The notes under the pieces were generated by a model. That model saw only the letters and a list, made by a program, of their open reading frames with translations. It did not search any database and was not told the origin of the DNA. 64,000 nucleotides of DNA from Dichetophora obliterata (Eukaryota > Arthropoda > Insecta > Diptera > Sciomyzidae). Location of the stretch: the NCBI GenBank assembly GCA_963920525.1, contig OY986437.1, positions 62,691,830-62,755,829 of the forward strand, written 5' to 3'. Below, piece by piece: positions 36,776 through 47,149 of the stretch (positions are counted from its first letter, which is position 1; every line of letters begins with the position of its first letter). The translations under genes were made by a program, and so were the position numbers.

Positions 36776-39700
36776 AAAAAAATCACCTGAAATGTTCAAG
36801 CAAAAGTTAGTATATCTATCTATGTATCTATATAAATAAAAATGTAAATGAATGTTTGTAAAAAAGATCAAATCTTCAAAATTTTTGCAACTAAATGTTT
36901 TGTCATATGAAAAAAAAGTAGTCAGAAATGTAGTTTTTCCTTTGATCTGAAATAACTTATCTTCTTTAACGTCGGGAAAGACCGATGGGAAAGACCGATA
37001 AGAAAAACATTCGTGCAATTTCGAAGGTAAGGATGATGAAAAGGGTATCTCCTTCCCAAACTGTCTTTCTAGTCTGCTGTGTGATTGACTCTATACAGAG
37101 TTATTTATGGTGTTGACTTCTTCAAAAACTTACTTGATCAAAAAAGCTTAATCACAATCACAATTAACTAATCACAATTAATTACAAAAAGAAAACTTAA
37201 TTGTTTTTTGTTATTTTGATCTCTAACTCAAACTAAACTTTAACGTTTTCATTTATGAATTTCATTCATACTTAAATGTAGAGAACTCACTGTGCGGCAA
37301 TTGAATTAAGTGTGACTCAAGTTAATGGCGCGTCAAAGGTTTCTGGGGATCACATCTAAACGAACACTGACCAGTGGTTATTAATATAAATATTCAATAT
37401 TTTTTAATTATCTTAATCGTGCAGTTACTGAACGAGTTCGAATAAAACCTTGACAGAGTTATACTATACAGACACGTTGAATAGTTCCAAAGAGCTACAA
37501 TTAGATTTTTAATTAGATTTCGAATTTGTTTATTCATATAAAAGAGTATAACGCCATGTTAACTATTCTATAAAAAAAAACCCTCATAAATCTTGCAATT
37601 TTTCCGTAGAACAAGAAATTTGCGTGTGTCGACACCACTCCAAAAATCCGACAAAACCTGAACAAAACTTTGAACTACGTTTGTTTAAAAAAAAAACAAT
37701 AAAAAGCAACTAAATGCCGAAAAAATCACACACATAAAAGGCGCGCGCACTCCTTAGGCACAAATTGAAGGACATTAACACGCATGTTATTTGTCCAAGT
37801 TGTCTCTGTTCTTCAATTATTTTTTATATTGAAAGACTCTGTTTAACATTGAGCCATATATGTTGGCAGGACATCCAGCTGCGCCTTATTTGCTTAACAG
37901 CGGCGGTGTGTTGAGTGGAAAATTTATTAAGAACGAAAGCGTTTGACGCTTTAAATTAGCAGACAGTGAAGCAAATTATACAAATTTTTCTCTGAAACGT
38001 TGTATTTCCATATGTAGCACATTATGACACAAGGATGTGTGTCTAGCAAATTAGTTCTGCTCCATTGTGGCGAAACATGCTTTGTGCGTGCTTGCTTTTA
38101 ATTAATTATATATGTTGCCATTTCAATTTTTTTTTGCTCTTTTTATTTTTGCGTATTCATTTACAAGTAACAGCAAAGTTAAAAACAGCAAAAAGGTGTG
38201 TAAAAACTATTTCATATGTTCTTGAGCGCTTGTTCTTTGCGCTCGAACAAACAAACTATGACTTCACAAATGATGCGTTCGAGTTTTTAAAGGATTTTGC
38301 TATTTTTAGCTATTGGTTTTTGTGATGAGAACATTGCTAAAATTAAAATTTATACCACTCCTTTAGATAGTGATATGAACGAAAAGCAAGACCTTGAATA
38401 GTTTGATAGGACGGTGGATTACCATAAGCAAATTATTGTCAATTTTTATTATGGACATAAAATGCTTGTTGGCTGTATATTCCTTAATAGTCGCAATAAG
38501 CTGTTGTGCATTTTAATTTCATAAGCTCAATAAATGAACATATACCAACGAATAATAGTATCTTAATTGTTTCTTTGTGTGTAAATTATCAATTACATTT
38601 ATATAGTTAAATTTAGTAAATTAGGTCTCTACTTATTTTTACAAAATGTCAGAACTATTAGAGGCGCTACAATGTTAATTTATATTAGAAAACTTTACTA
38701 AAGGTTTTTACTTTGTGCATTATATAAATAGAATATATCATGAAATTTGATTACTAGCATTATTGATTTTAGAATTATTTTTAAATTTTAAAAATAAATA
38801 GTCTTCGAGAGCGTTACATTTATTTTACCATAATTTTGTCTTAAGGATTTGGTTAAAGCTACTAATATAAAAGTTTATTGTTCGATTACAAGTTCGTTTT
38901 TTTTTTTTGTAAAATTCATGTTAAATCACATTTGTATATAAAATCAAATTATTTTTTTGAAATTTAGCCAATTTTGATTTGATTTAATGTGAAAATGCAT
39001 TGCATTCGTATGAGTGTTATTTAATTCAATGCAAATTTAAATCAAGTCATTAACACATTAACTTTTCATCTACGTTTTCATCAAATCAGCAAACTTTAAT
39101 AATATCGCTCGTTTTCTTCAGATTCCAAAAAATCGTGCATATTATATTAAATATGCATAAACATTAGTCCTTCATTGATTTACACGATTAATTTTTTTTA
39201 TACCCTGCGTAAGGCAAGATTTTGTGATTACTTAACGTAAATATATTTCAAATTGACTTACATAAAAATGTCTATATCTTAGATTAATTTATGATTTTAT
39301 GATGTATGGAATCAGCTAATTCAAAATAAATGGCATATTTTGTCTTCATAGTGATATTTTAGATAAGATGGGGTAATTTTCTGTCTTTTTAAAACTTAAA
39401 ATTCTTCTTCCGAAAAATCGATTTTTGCGAGTTGTGCTGTTATTGAAAAAAATTAACGACAAAAATAAGTTTTTCTATGAATTAAACACAAAAAAACCTT
39501 AATAAAATAACACTAATTAGTCATACTTTTACAAAAAAATAAATATTTTAAACAAAATTAAGGCAAACATAAAAATAGAGCGGAATTAAAATCACCGTAC
39601 CAATTGCTTCCAGAAGCTATTATTCAGAATTTAACGTAGAGTTTTAAAATCAATGAATCCAGAGCAAAAAAAAAATATAAATCTGCCCTTGCACAAAAAA

Positions 39701-40389
39701 AAAATGTGCAGCGCACCGCGTGCATCACGCCGTTTTGGCCTCGATTCACACTTCTTATCTCTTATTTGCTTTTGACAGTCGGAAGAGAAACAGAAAGAAC
39801 GAAAATATCAAAATGTTGCCTATTATTATCCGAAAGGTACAGTAAAGAGAAATAAAAGATTTTATAAATTTGTCAATCTTTCAAAGCTGATAAAAGGAAC
39901 AGTTCTTAAAAAAATCACGAAAACGGAATGAAAACGTTGTATCCTAAACAAGTTGTTATACATTTTTTCGTTTTAAAAAAACTGCGATATAAAAGTTTTT
40001 GCTGATTTTCTCGTTTGTCGAAACTGAAAAAAAAAAAAAAAAAAAATTAAAAATCACACAGACATTGCTTTCAGACGCACATTGCTTTGATCCCATACAG
40101 AAGTTGGACAAAACTAGAGTTTATATGGTAATGAAATTTTGTATGTTTGGTTATTCCAAGCTATTTAAGAAAAAAATATCAAAAATATTTGAAATCAAAC
40201 TGTCCCTAAGGGTAACTTCCCTGGAATCTATATAAATTTTTTTACATGATTTCGTATTGAAGGGTCCTTAACTATGCAAAGGATGGCCGATATTAATGCA
40301 ACTTGGTCAAAGGCTAGACAAATATAGTAATACTTCTGTACTGAAAATGGTTTAAATCGGTAACACCTTAGAGGTACCTCCCTTGAACC
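36776..40389. other. AT-rich DNA without recognisable gene
   Basis: A dispersed-repeat copy lies at 37055-37200. From about 40200 a weak ~125-bp repeat ('gaaaatggtt...ggtacctc', 'ttggtcaaaggc') begins, and it reappears at 42640-42760 and 45000-45110. No coding pattern is seen. Confidence 0.4.
37055..37200 (+). repeat. dispersed repeat with CTCTATACAGAGTT core, copy 2
   Basis: Shares gtctgctgtgtgattgactc, tatacagagtt and cttacttgatc with the copy at 56505 and, inverted, the one at 17655. Confidence 0.6.
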
Positions 40390-40969
40390 CAAGCGCGTCG
40401 GAAGCGAATTTCATCTGGGGGGGGGCAGTACAAATGGTGGGCAGTACAAATGGTGGTGCAAAAAAAGTTCATCAAAATTTCTTCAAAGAAACATGAATGT
40501 AAATAAACAAATTTTTTTTTAGTTTAAAAAAAAATATAAAAATATACAAAAAATATGAAAATTTCATTATTTTTAAAAGTTCTTCCAATTTCAATATTAG
40601 AGATCATTCTTTAAAGGATCTTTCATATGGTAATATGAAAATATAAGAAATAATGGTTGCTTTTATAAAGCAAGACTAGGTATATCTTTACATGGTTTAA
40701 ATGCAATAAGGCACAAAAAGTTATATCAATTTAAATTATTCCCAAATGTTTCTTTCTGTCCTTGCGAGAAACAAACTCTTTCACCACCTCCATCGAATTC
40801 AATTCTTCGGTTTTATCTTTGTGAATGTGTATAAGTGCCGCATGAGTGAGTCCCCAGTGTGCCAAAAGAATCTGTTACAAATCCGTAACGAACTCACTTC
40901 TTCGTACATTTTGTCCGAAACGGATTGCGTTTCGCATCCGGAACGGATCCTTTTTCGTATGAAATTCCT

Positions 40970-41165
40970 CTCTCCGTTACGGACTTCAGTTACGAATCCG
41001 TGTCGGACTTCAGATACGAATCCGTTTCGGACTTCAGTTACGAATCCGTTTCGGACTTCAGATACGAATCCGTTTCGGACTTCAGATACGAATCTGTTTC
41101 GGGCTTCAGATACGAATCCGTTTCGGGCTTCAGATACGAATCCGTTTCGGACTTCATATACGAAA
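40970..41165 (+). repeat. 24-bp minisatellite (ACGAATCCGTTTCGGACTTC)
   Basis: About eight units of 24 bp with small variants (gtgtcgg, gtttcgggc). Two further units lie at about 41925-41985 in the same orientation near the other end of the element. The unit is a multiple of three, so it stays open in several frames and mimics a Ser-Asp-Phe-Tyr repeat protein. Confidence 0.85.
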
Positions 41166-41194
41166 CAGACGTTTCAGACTCTTTTTTTTTAAAT

Positions 41195-41741
41195 AATGCG
41201 AAATCGCAACGGACTCGTTTGACGCATTTAGCTACAGATGTTAAAAATATAGGTTCTCTAAACAAGTTTGACGCATTCAAATTCGAAAACTTTTTGCAGG
41301 AAATTAAACGTAAATTAAAACAAAAAAAATTATTTTGTAATCAAATTTATAAGAGTAGTGGAGGCTAGTTTAAATGGTAAAAAAAATAATTCAAAATATC
41401 AAACAAACGAGTACAATGTTGGTGAGTTCCAGGATGGCTCATACTTGTTTCTTCAAACAGCTAAACATTATTTTTCATTGAAGCATCCCAATAACTTTTA
41501 CTGCTATAATGACAAAGCGTACAAAATTCACGCAATTAAAAAAGTTTCCGAAAAATATCTTGTGTACGGCTATCCTATAGTCACATTTAACTTGATCACT
41601 AATGATAATTTTTTAAAAATTCTGACAAGTTCTTTTCTTCGATTTGAAGGAGAGCTTGAGGAGCACGAGCCTAATGAAATAAAAAAGTTGTTTAAAATAA
41701 AAATAAGTACACAATTGTATTTCGTATCCCTAATCCACTGA
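41195..41741 (+). pseudogene. C-terminal remnant of an uncharacterised transposon protein
   Basis: Two overlapping plus-strand frames form one protein-like stretch. The first contains LATDVKNIGSLNKFDAFKFE followed by NFLQEIKRKL. The second (41358-41741) contains YNVGEFQDGSYLF and a fairly regular 110-residue tail with KISTQLYFVSLIH at the end. A 'short helix, then F-x-FENFLQ-x-x-K' block is seen in insect transposon-encoded proteins I recall, but I cannot name the superfamily. A stop separates the frames. It lies between the two repeat-rich ends of the 1.25-kb element, so it is probably what is left of that element's own transposase. Confidence 0.4.
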
Positions 41742-42107
41742 AAATGAAATAAGAAATTGTAAAACAAATTTAAGACTGTCTTTTATGTTAACGTTGTGGT
41801 AATTTTTTTGACGGATTCGTAACGGGTCCGTCAAAACATAAGAGCGATTCCTCTCAAAAATACGAATTGCTTTTTCCATTTTTTCGGATCCGCCTCGAAC
41901 TCAGAACGGACTTCAGAAACGAATACGTAACGGACTTCAGATACGAATCCGTTTCGGACTTCATATACGAATCCGTTTCAGACTCTTTTGGCGGATTCGT
42001 AACGGGTTCGTAACGGGCCCGTCGAAACATACGAAAGCGTAGTGCGTACTGACGGACTCGTAACGGGTTCGTAACGGATCCGCATCCGTTTTTGTGCACA
42101 TTGGGTC

Positions 42108-42432
42108 GTTTCTGTGTCATAGTTGCTCGAAGATACGTTTTAAGTCGTCTTAGTGCACTAAAAAAACGCTCAGATGAAGCTGCTGATGCAGGCACAGTCA
42201 AAAGCAAAGCAATAAGTTTTTCAACTTAATTTAATAGTTTTTTTACAGTATCCGAATTTTTTGCAAATTGGGATACAATACCACTACAATTTGAAGTTGT
42301 TTGGCCAGGTAATTGCTTCAGCATATTAAGTTGCGCGTGGAGATCGCTCCCATCAAAGTCATCTGCATAAATATCTAGTTTTGTTTTTAGATTTTGTTCA
42401 GAAGGCACTTTTCCGTTGAAGTTTGCAAACAC
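42108..42432 (-). pseudogene. hATC fragment present in duplication copy 1
   Basis: This is the duplicated part of the hAT coding sequence: residues from MFANFNGKV through TVPASAASSERFF. Copy 2 has the same part at 48758-49082 with no visible difference in the frame, including the shared stop after KKLLN. Confidence 0.75.
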
Positions 42433-43256
42433 AGAGAAAGAAAATGGTTATCCGCAAGCATGCTTATGAAGAAGAAAGAAAGAAGAGGAAAATATATAAT
42501 ACAAAAATATAATCGTTGTAAAAAAAACTGATATTTTGAATAACTTTTGAAGTTTTCTTTTTAAATTGTTTATCTAGCTAAAAAAGTGGGGGGCAACTGC
42601 CCCCTTTTTCCCCCTGCTTCCGACGCCAATGCTTGAACCTATATTTGCTTTTTATTTTGTATGGGAGGTACATACAAAAGTTGGCCAACGCTTATTAGAT
42701 AAATAAGGTTATAGATGTGCACTGAAAATGGTTGACCCTAGAGTTACCTCATTTGAACCTCACAAAGACAAAAACTACCACATAAAATCAATAAGATCAC
42801 CTATTTGAGCTATTTTATTCGGTTTTCTTATTAATACTACAAAATAATAAGAATTTTCCATAAAGAAATCTTTTTAATTCCATAGAGAAAATCTTATTAA
42901 ACAACTATTATCGAATATTTTTTAATAAGATTTCTTATTCAATGAATGAAATGATGAGGTAATCTTATTAATACTTTACTTTAATAAAAAAAACTTTTTT
43001 CACTCTCAAAAGTTTTAGAAGAGACCGCCTTAATTTAATAAGAAAATCTTTTAGATCTGCTTTTATAAGATTTTCTTATTAAACACCCTTTTAAGAACGT
43101 TATAACTGTGAAAATGCTACTTATTCTTAACTTAACCTTTCAGTAGTAATTGTGAAGTAAATTTATGAAGTTTATGTGCATTTTATGGATTTAATTTATT
43201 TAAAGTAAAATAAAACTATGTGATAATGATACTTATGTTCCCGAACTTGTTTTCGC

Positions 43257-43457
43257 ATGGCTGAAATTCTGTAAACTCAAGCCATATTTCAGTCGTGGGG
43301 CTTGAGTGATTTAATTTCAATTTTACTAAAAATTTATGGAGTAAACTCAAAGGAGGTTCTTAAAAAAATGGAGATTGAGGATGTCGCCACGTTCTTCTCT
43401 AAAGGCCTTGACAGCGCCGGGTACTTTGGTATTTGTGAAAACTGTCTTGCTTGTTAA
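43257..43457 (+). pseudogene. short coding-like frame, SAM-like pattern, copy 1
   Basis: One frame reads MAEIL, stop, then TQAIFQSWGLSDLISILLKI followed by YGVNSKEVLKKMEIEDVATF and a C-terminal FFSKGLDSAGYFGICENCLAC. The order W-x-L-x-x-L-I, then V-L-K-K-M-x-I-E-D, recalls the last helices of a SAM domain. The match is weak and I do not assign a function. The stop at 43272-43274 splits the ATG from the rest. It lies in the loop of the foldback, so it may be a captured gene fragment or part of the element's own protein. Confidence 0.3.
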
Positions 43458-43549
43458 TTTAAAAAACTAATTTATGCAACAACTTTGAATTTATATTTTT
43501 TTTTTGTTTTTTGTAAAATTATATTTTAATAGATGTATTTTATATATAC

Positions 43550-44600
43550 AAGGTGGCGCAAAAGTAATCCTCCTATCAGAAAATACTATAAATTTTGCGA
43601 TTGGCCCCTAATGTCAGTTCTGTTTTGACATTTGTGTAGTAAACACATGCGAAATACACGTTAATAAACAATGTTACGCTACACTGCTCCAGAACGCGGA
43701 ATATTGGTGACTATTTATTTGACCAATAATCGGTCGGTGACTTCCGTACAAAGTCCAGACGGTGCATCAGCTGTTAGCTGCTGACCGCCAATCGCGTCTA
43801 ACATACGCTCAAGCCATCCTTAATCACCACCAAGAGGAAGATGATTTTTCATCAAAAATAATCATGAGTGATGAGGCCCTTTTCCATCTTAGCGGGTTTT
43901 GAGAGTGAAAAAATAAGCAAAATTTACGCTTCTGGGGCACTGAAAATCCGCGTGTAATCCACGAAGAGCCATTACACCCGCTCAAAGTCACTGTATGGTG
44001 TGCTGTTTTCGCTGGGGGAGTCATCGGACTTTTTTTCTTCGAAGACGTCGCGGCCCAAACGGTTACTGTGAATGGAGAGCGCTACAGAGCAATGATCAAC
44101 GAGTTCTTTTTGCCGCAACATGATGAATTGGGATTGGAAAACATGTGGTTCCAACAGGACGGTGAAACGGCACACACTGCACGTACCACAACCGATATGC
44201 TGAAGGATGCATTTCCCGGGCGCCTAATCTCCCGTTTTGGCGATTTGCACTGGCCAGCAAGATCGCCTGATTTGACCGCTCCAGACTTCTTTTTGTGGTG
44301 TTTTTTGAAGTCGCGGGTTTATGTCAACAAGCCTCAGACTCTTGCAGCTCTTAAAGAATCCGTCAAGAATGTGAGGACCTATCGCCGGAAGTTTTGGCCG
44401 AAGTGATGAAAAATGCCATAAAAAGGGCTCAAATGACAATCAACTGTGGCGGCGGCCATTTACATGACATCATATTTTCGACTTGATGTAAAAAAAATTA
44501 AAAGACCAAATAAAAATAATCCACAAGAAGAATCAAAGTTTTTAATTTTTTTTTTAAATTACAGCCAAAAAACATCGCACGGTTACTTTTGCGCCACCTT
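43550..44600 (+). mobile_element. DD41D mariner-like element, copy 1
   Basis: Terminal inverted repeats AAGGTGGCGCAAAAGTAA face each other at 43550 and 44600. The right flank is TA after CCACCT; the left flank reads CA, presumably a mutated TA. The element is ~1.05 kb, shorter than the usual ~1.3 kb because of an internal deletion in the transposase N-terminal half. It is nested in the foldback at 42766-44996. The DD41D (rosa/Visitor) group is known from flies. Confidence 0.85.
43671..44406 (+). pseudogene. DD41D mariner transposase, internally deleted
   Basis: The start is the ATG at 43671 (MLRYTAPERGILVTIYLTNN), the first helix-turn-helix. After about 30 residues the frame breaks and most of the second helix-turn-helix is missing. 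The catalytic domain then has its first Asp in MSDEALFHL (43864-43890), stops at about 43900-43907, and TENPRVIHEEPLHPLKVTVW. The second Asp is in MWFQQDGETAHTA and the third in SPDLTAPDFFLW. I count 41 residues between the second and third Asp, which defines DD41D. The last third is intact and open to the stop at 44404-44406. It cannot make active enzyme. Confidence 0.85.
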
Positions 44601-45657
44601 ACATATACAAATTTTGTTTCCTAATAAATTTTAATAAACCATCAAAATATCATTATTTAATATTACAGGCAATTAATAGTACATTTCTACGTAAAAGGTT
44701 AGTATGATTTCAGTTTTGATTTAAAAATATTTCCTTATTAAAATTTAAAAAGAAATCCTATTAAATCAATAAGATGTCCTTATTAAATTTCAAAAATAAA
44801 TCTTATTAAATCTATAAGATTTCTTCTTAAAAACCAAGAAGTTTTGATAAGATTTTCTTATTGTTTTTAAAAGTGTTTTTATAAGAAACATTTTAATGAG
44901 ATTTTCTCTATGGTTTTAATAAGAAAATCTTCCTGGATGAAAACCAAAGAGAAATCTTATTGATTTTCTTTTATTTTATTAAGTTGTTTTGTGTCTGTAC
45001 TATATTAATTTTTCACATGATTATGTATGGGAGATACAAGCGGCCAAAATGCTACGCAAATAAATTAATATATATGAACTAAAAATGGTCGCAATCAAAA
45101 TGGTGGCGAACAAAAGCAAAATTATCATTGTAGGCATTTGCAACCATTTTATTTTTTAAAAATAATTAGGTTAAAATAATAATTTTATCTTTTTCTATTA
45201 GGTAAGATTCTATAATGTATGCAATTGAATTGACCGCTTTTTATGTTTTTTTTTAATTTAAAAATAAAAATTTTATAGTCTTAAACTTGAAAAAGCCCAA
45301 CTTTGAAGCCATACAAAATTTGTTGATTTAACTTTCAAACAATTTTTATGATTGATCCCAGACTATTGCGGAAATTTTGAGCATTCCATTTTTGAGGTGG
45401 ATTTTAAAATTGTTTGAGTTATGAATTTGTTGTGAGACAAATTGCGTACTTTTTGTAACTTTGTCAAATATGCATATAAGAGACAAAATTTTGGATTTCT
45501 TTGTGGCATATATTTATTTATTTATTTTTTATCAAATTAGCTTATAAATATTGTTTACAAACTAATTATATATATGTGAAGCTATAGCTTAGAGCCTTAA
45601 GCTTAGTTACGTATTATAAGTATCTTTACCTTCACAGATAGAAGAACTAAAGTTTAA

Positions 45658-46158
45658 GGGCCATTTTCTCAATGTCCGGTTAGCAAAGCTCTTAACCGGG
45701 AGTTAGCTAACCGCACGATAACTAAAAAAAAACAGTTTCGTTTTCACCAAGTGTTGGTTAAGTAACTGCCAGTTAAGTCATTAATTGTGAAGTTTTTGAT
45801 GTGAAAGTTATAAATATCTAACAAGGATTAATTAATAAATAATTTAAAAATGCAACAGAGTGCTGAACTTTAGTGCATATGAAGAAACGCCTATGCGCAT
45901 ATGTCCTTTTTATTTTTTGGATCGAATTCAATTTAGATAAAAACGAAATCCTTGAAATTCTATCCATTTTTCATTATAAAATATATAATTTTTTTTACAC
46001 TACACAGCAGTTCTTCCGATTAGCTACTAACCGGAACCTCAACTTGCCGTTAACTTAACCGGCACTTAAGACCTAATCGAACATTGAGAAAATGCTTTTT
46101 TGCTAACCGCCAGTTAAATTTCCAATTAGTGCTTAACCGGACATTGAGAAAACGGCCC
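45658..46158. mobile_element. PIF/Harbinger-like MITE, copy 1
   Basis: Inverted ends GGGCCATTTTCTCAATGTCC and GGGCCGTTTTCTCAATGTCC are flanked by TAA (45655-45657, 46159-46161). A three-base TWA duplication with GGGCC ends is the PIF/Harbinger pattern. Subterminal ggttag/aaccgg/ccagttaa words recur in both arms. About 0.5 kb, no coding. Confidence 0.75.
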
Positions 46159-46190
46159 TAAATGTCTTTGTAAAGGTTAGTTATTTTTAG

Positions 46191-46352
46191 GAATCTCGTG
46201 ATTAAGTATATGGATTTGGATGAGGGAACGGAAAGCAGTGAGTTTTTTTTGTGGCATGAAAAGTCAATCGTGTTTGAAATGGCGTGGAAGTTAGACGCTA
46301 AAAAAATGAATTTTCCCAATTATATTTCATCTGAAAGGAAATTTTTCCAACT
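46191..46352 (+). pseudogene. unidentified coding-looking exon-like stretch, copy 1
   Basis: After ttatttttag, a good 3' splice site, one frame is open for over 50 codons with balanced composition: NLVIKYMDLDEGTESSEFFL, then WHEKSIVFEMAWKLDAKKM and NFPNYISSERKF. It ends where the CCCAGTA element is inserted. I do not recognise the family. The composition (D, E, W, H, K) is unlike the Phe/Lys/Ile-rich frames of surrounding AT DNA. It could be an exon of a host gene or of an unknown TE. Confidence 0.3.
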
Positions 46353-46355
46353 ATA

Positions 46356-47108
46356 CCCAGTATGTCCAGAGTAGCATGCATACACGCAACATGCATGCTG
46401 TATGCAAGCAGAAGTAAGGACAAGGCATGCATTGTCATAAAAAAACAAAAATTATCCAAAATCGCTAAATTGCTTGTTTTACCGCTATGTTACGCTAACG
46501 TTATTTGTGTTATTTATACACAGTACCATGCACACTAATATATGCTTGCTGTATTGGCATTTAGGAATGTACCCAGCATGCGTAGTTAAAAAAAAAATTT
46601 GTTTGAATCCCTATAAATATATCCCTATATTTTGGCTAAGCTGATTTTGAATGAATATCTACAGTATACTTGTAGTTTGTACAGAGCATGGATACGAAAA
46701 TATGCATGCTGTATCTATGCTAAGGCCATGAACCCTGCATGCATAGTCTTGCTTAAAACAGACAAAATCCCATTGTGTGCTAAAACTTTAAAAGAGTGCG
46801 TTTGTAAAAAATTTATTAACAAAATATAAATGTTACTATTAAATGTAACTATAAAAAACGAAATAAAAGGAGCAAAACATTGCTGGGGTTAGTTTTTTTA
46901 TTACTCACAGCAATTTTTTTATCAATGTATTACATTATTAATGACTTTGTATGCATACAGTATTAATGTTAGTAATTGTGCTGGTTCACAGTACACATGA
47001 TCTTGTAGGACATCGCCGTAGAAATTGGAAATGAACTTGCATTTGTGCTGGCATGCATACAAAACATTTAACATCAGCAATGCTGTACGCATGAATGATC
47101 TTACTGGG
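46356..47108. mobile_element. CCCAGTA-ended element rich in GCATGC words, copy 1
   Basis: Short inverted ends CCCAGTA are flanked by TA (46354-46355, 47109-47110). The interior has many gcatgc, gcatgctg and tgcatac words, similar in style to the foldback at 23510-23910. It contains the 382-bp segment (46373-46754) that copy 2 lacks. Confidence 0.5.
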
Positions 47109-47149
47109 TATATAAAGCCGGCTCAATTTCTACGGAGAAAAAAAGTCAG

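Larger units (their letters stand above)
40853..42105 (+). mobile_element. 1.25-kb element with CCCARTGTGC ends and 24-bp repeats
   Basis: The ends are CCCAGTGTGCC (left) and CCCAATGTGCA (right, inward). The flanking duplication is TC (GA on the hAT coding strand), or three bases if the ends are read one base shorter. Both subterminal regions carry 'acttcagatacgaatccgtttcgg' type repeats and cggatccgt/aacgg words, likely transposase binding sites. A short coding remnant lies inside. The superfamily is not determined. It is younger than the hAT that it split. Confidence 0.7.
40750..42432 (-). pseudogene. hAT (ZMYM1-like) transposase C-terminal part, interrupted
   Basis: Minus-strand pieces: 42432-42226 (MFANFNGKVPSEQ... 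to the stop after KKLLN), then 42207-42108 with the hATC signature TVPASAASSERFFSALRRLK. The frame is cut by the element at 40853-42105. It resumes at about 40850-40750 with LTHAALIHIHKDKTEELNS, the expected continuation. A stop separates the first two pieces. The N-terminal zinc finger and catalytic core are missing. Its family members cut and paste their own DNA; this copy cannot. The interruption inside a codon series gives precise insertion boundaries. Confidence 0.8.
40390..42631 (-). mobile_element. hAT element split by another transposon
   Basis: The ends read CAAGCGCGTCGGAAGCGAAT and, inward from the right, CATTGGCGTCGGAAGC. They are flanked by a perfect 8-bp duplication CTTGAACC (40382-40389, 42632-42639). 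It is the same family as the 245-bp MITE at 5750. Without the 1.25-kb insertion the length is about 990 bp, so much of the transposase was already deleted. The right-hand part is copied again at 48342-49280 by the tandem duplication. Confidence 0.9.
42766..44996. mobile_element. 2.2-kb foldback element rich in AATAAGATTTTCTTATT, copy 1
   Basis: The arms at about 42766-43100 and 44690-44996 carry many inverted AATAAGA/TCTTATT words. The terminal blocks AGACAAAAACT and GTTTTGTGTCT face each other. The centre holds a short coding-like frame (43257-43457) and a DD41D mariner (43550-44600). Exact ends and target duplication are uncertain. Confidence 0.6.

Noticed and set aside
36560..37018. Long minus-strand open frame rich in His-Phe-Ile-Ser
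   Set aside because: It is a direct translation of the GAAAT pentanucleotide array and its flank, not a gene.
40970..41165. CRISPR-like array
   Set aside because: Units are contiguous 24-bp tandem repeats without unique spacers, in a eukaryotic transposon.
40746..41368. Two overlapping plus-strand frames of ~148 residues with Thr-Asn-Pro-Phe or Tyr-Glu-Ser-Val repeats
   Set aside because: The repetitive parts are the 24-bp minisatellite read in two frames. Only the tail after 41195 looks protein-like.
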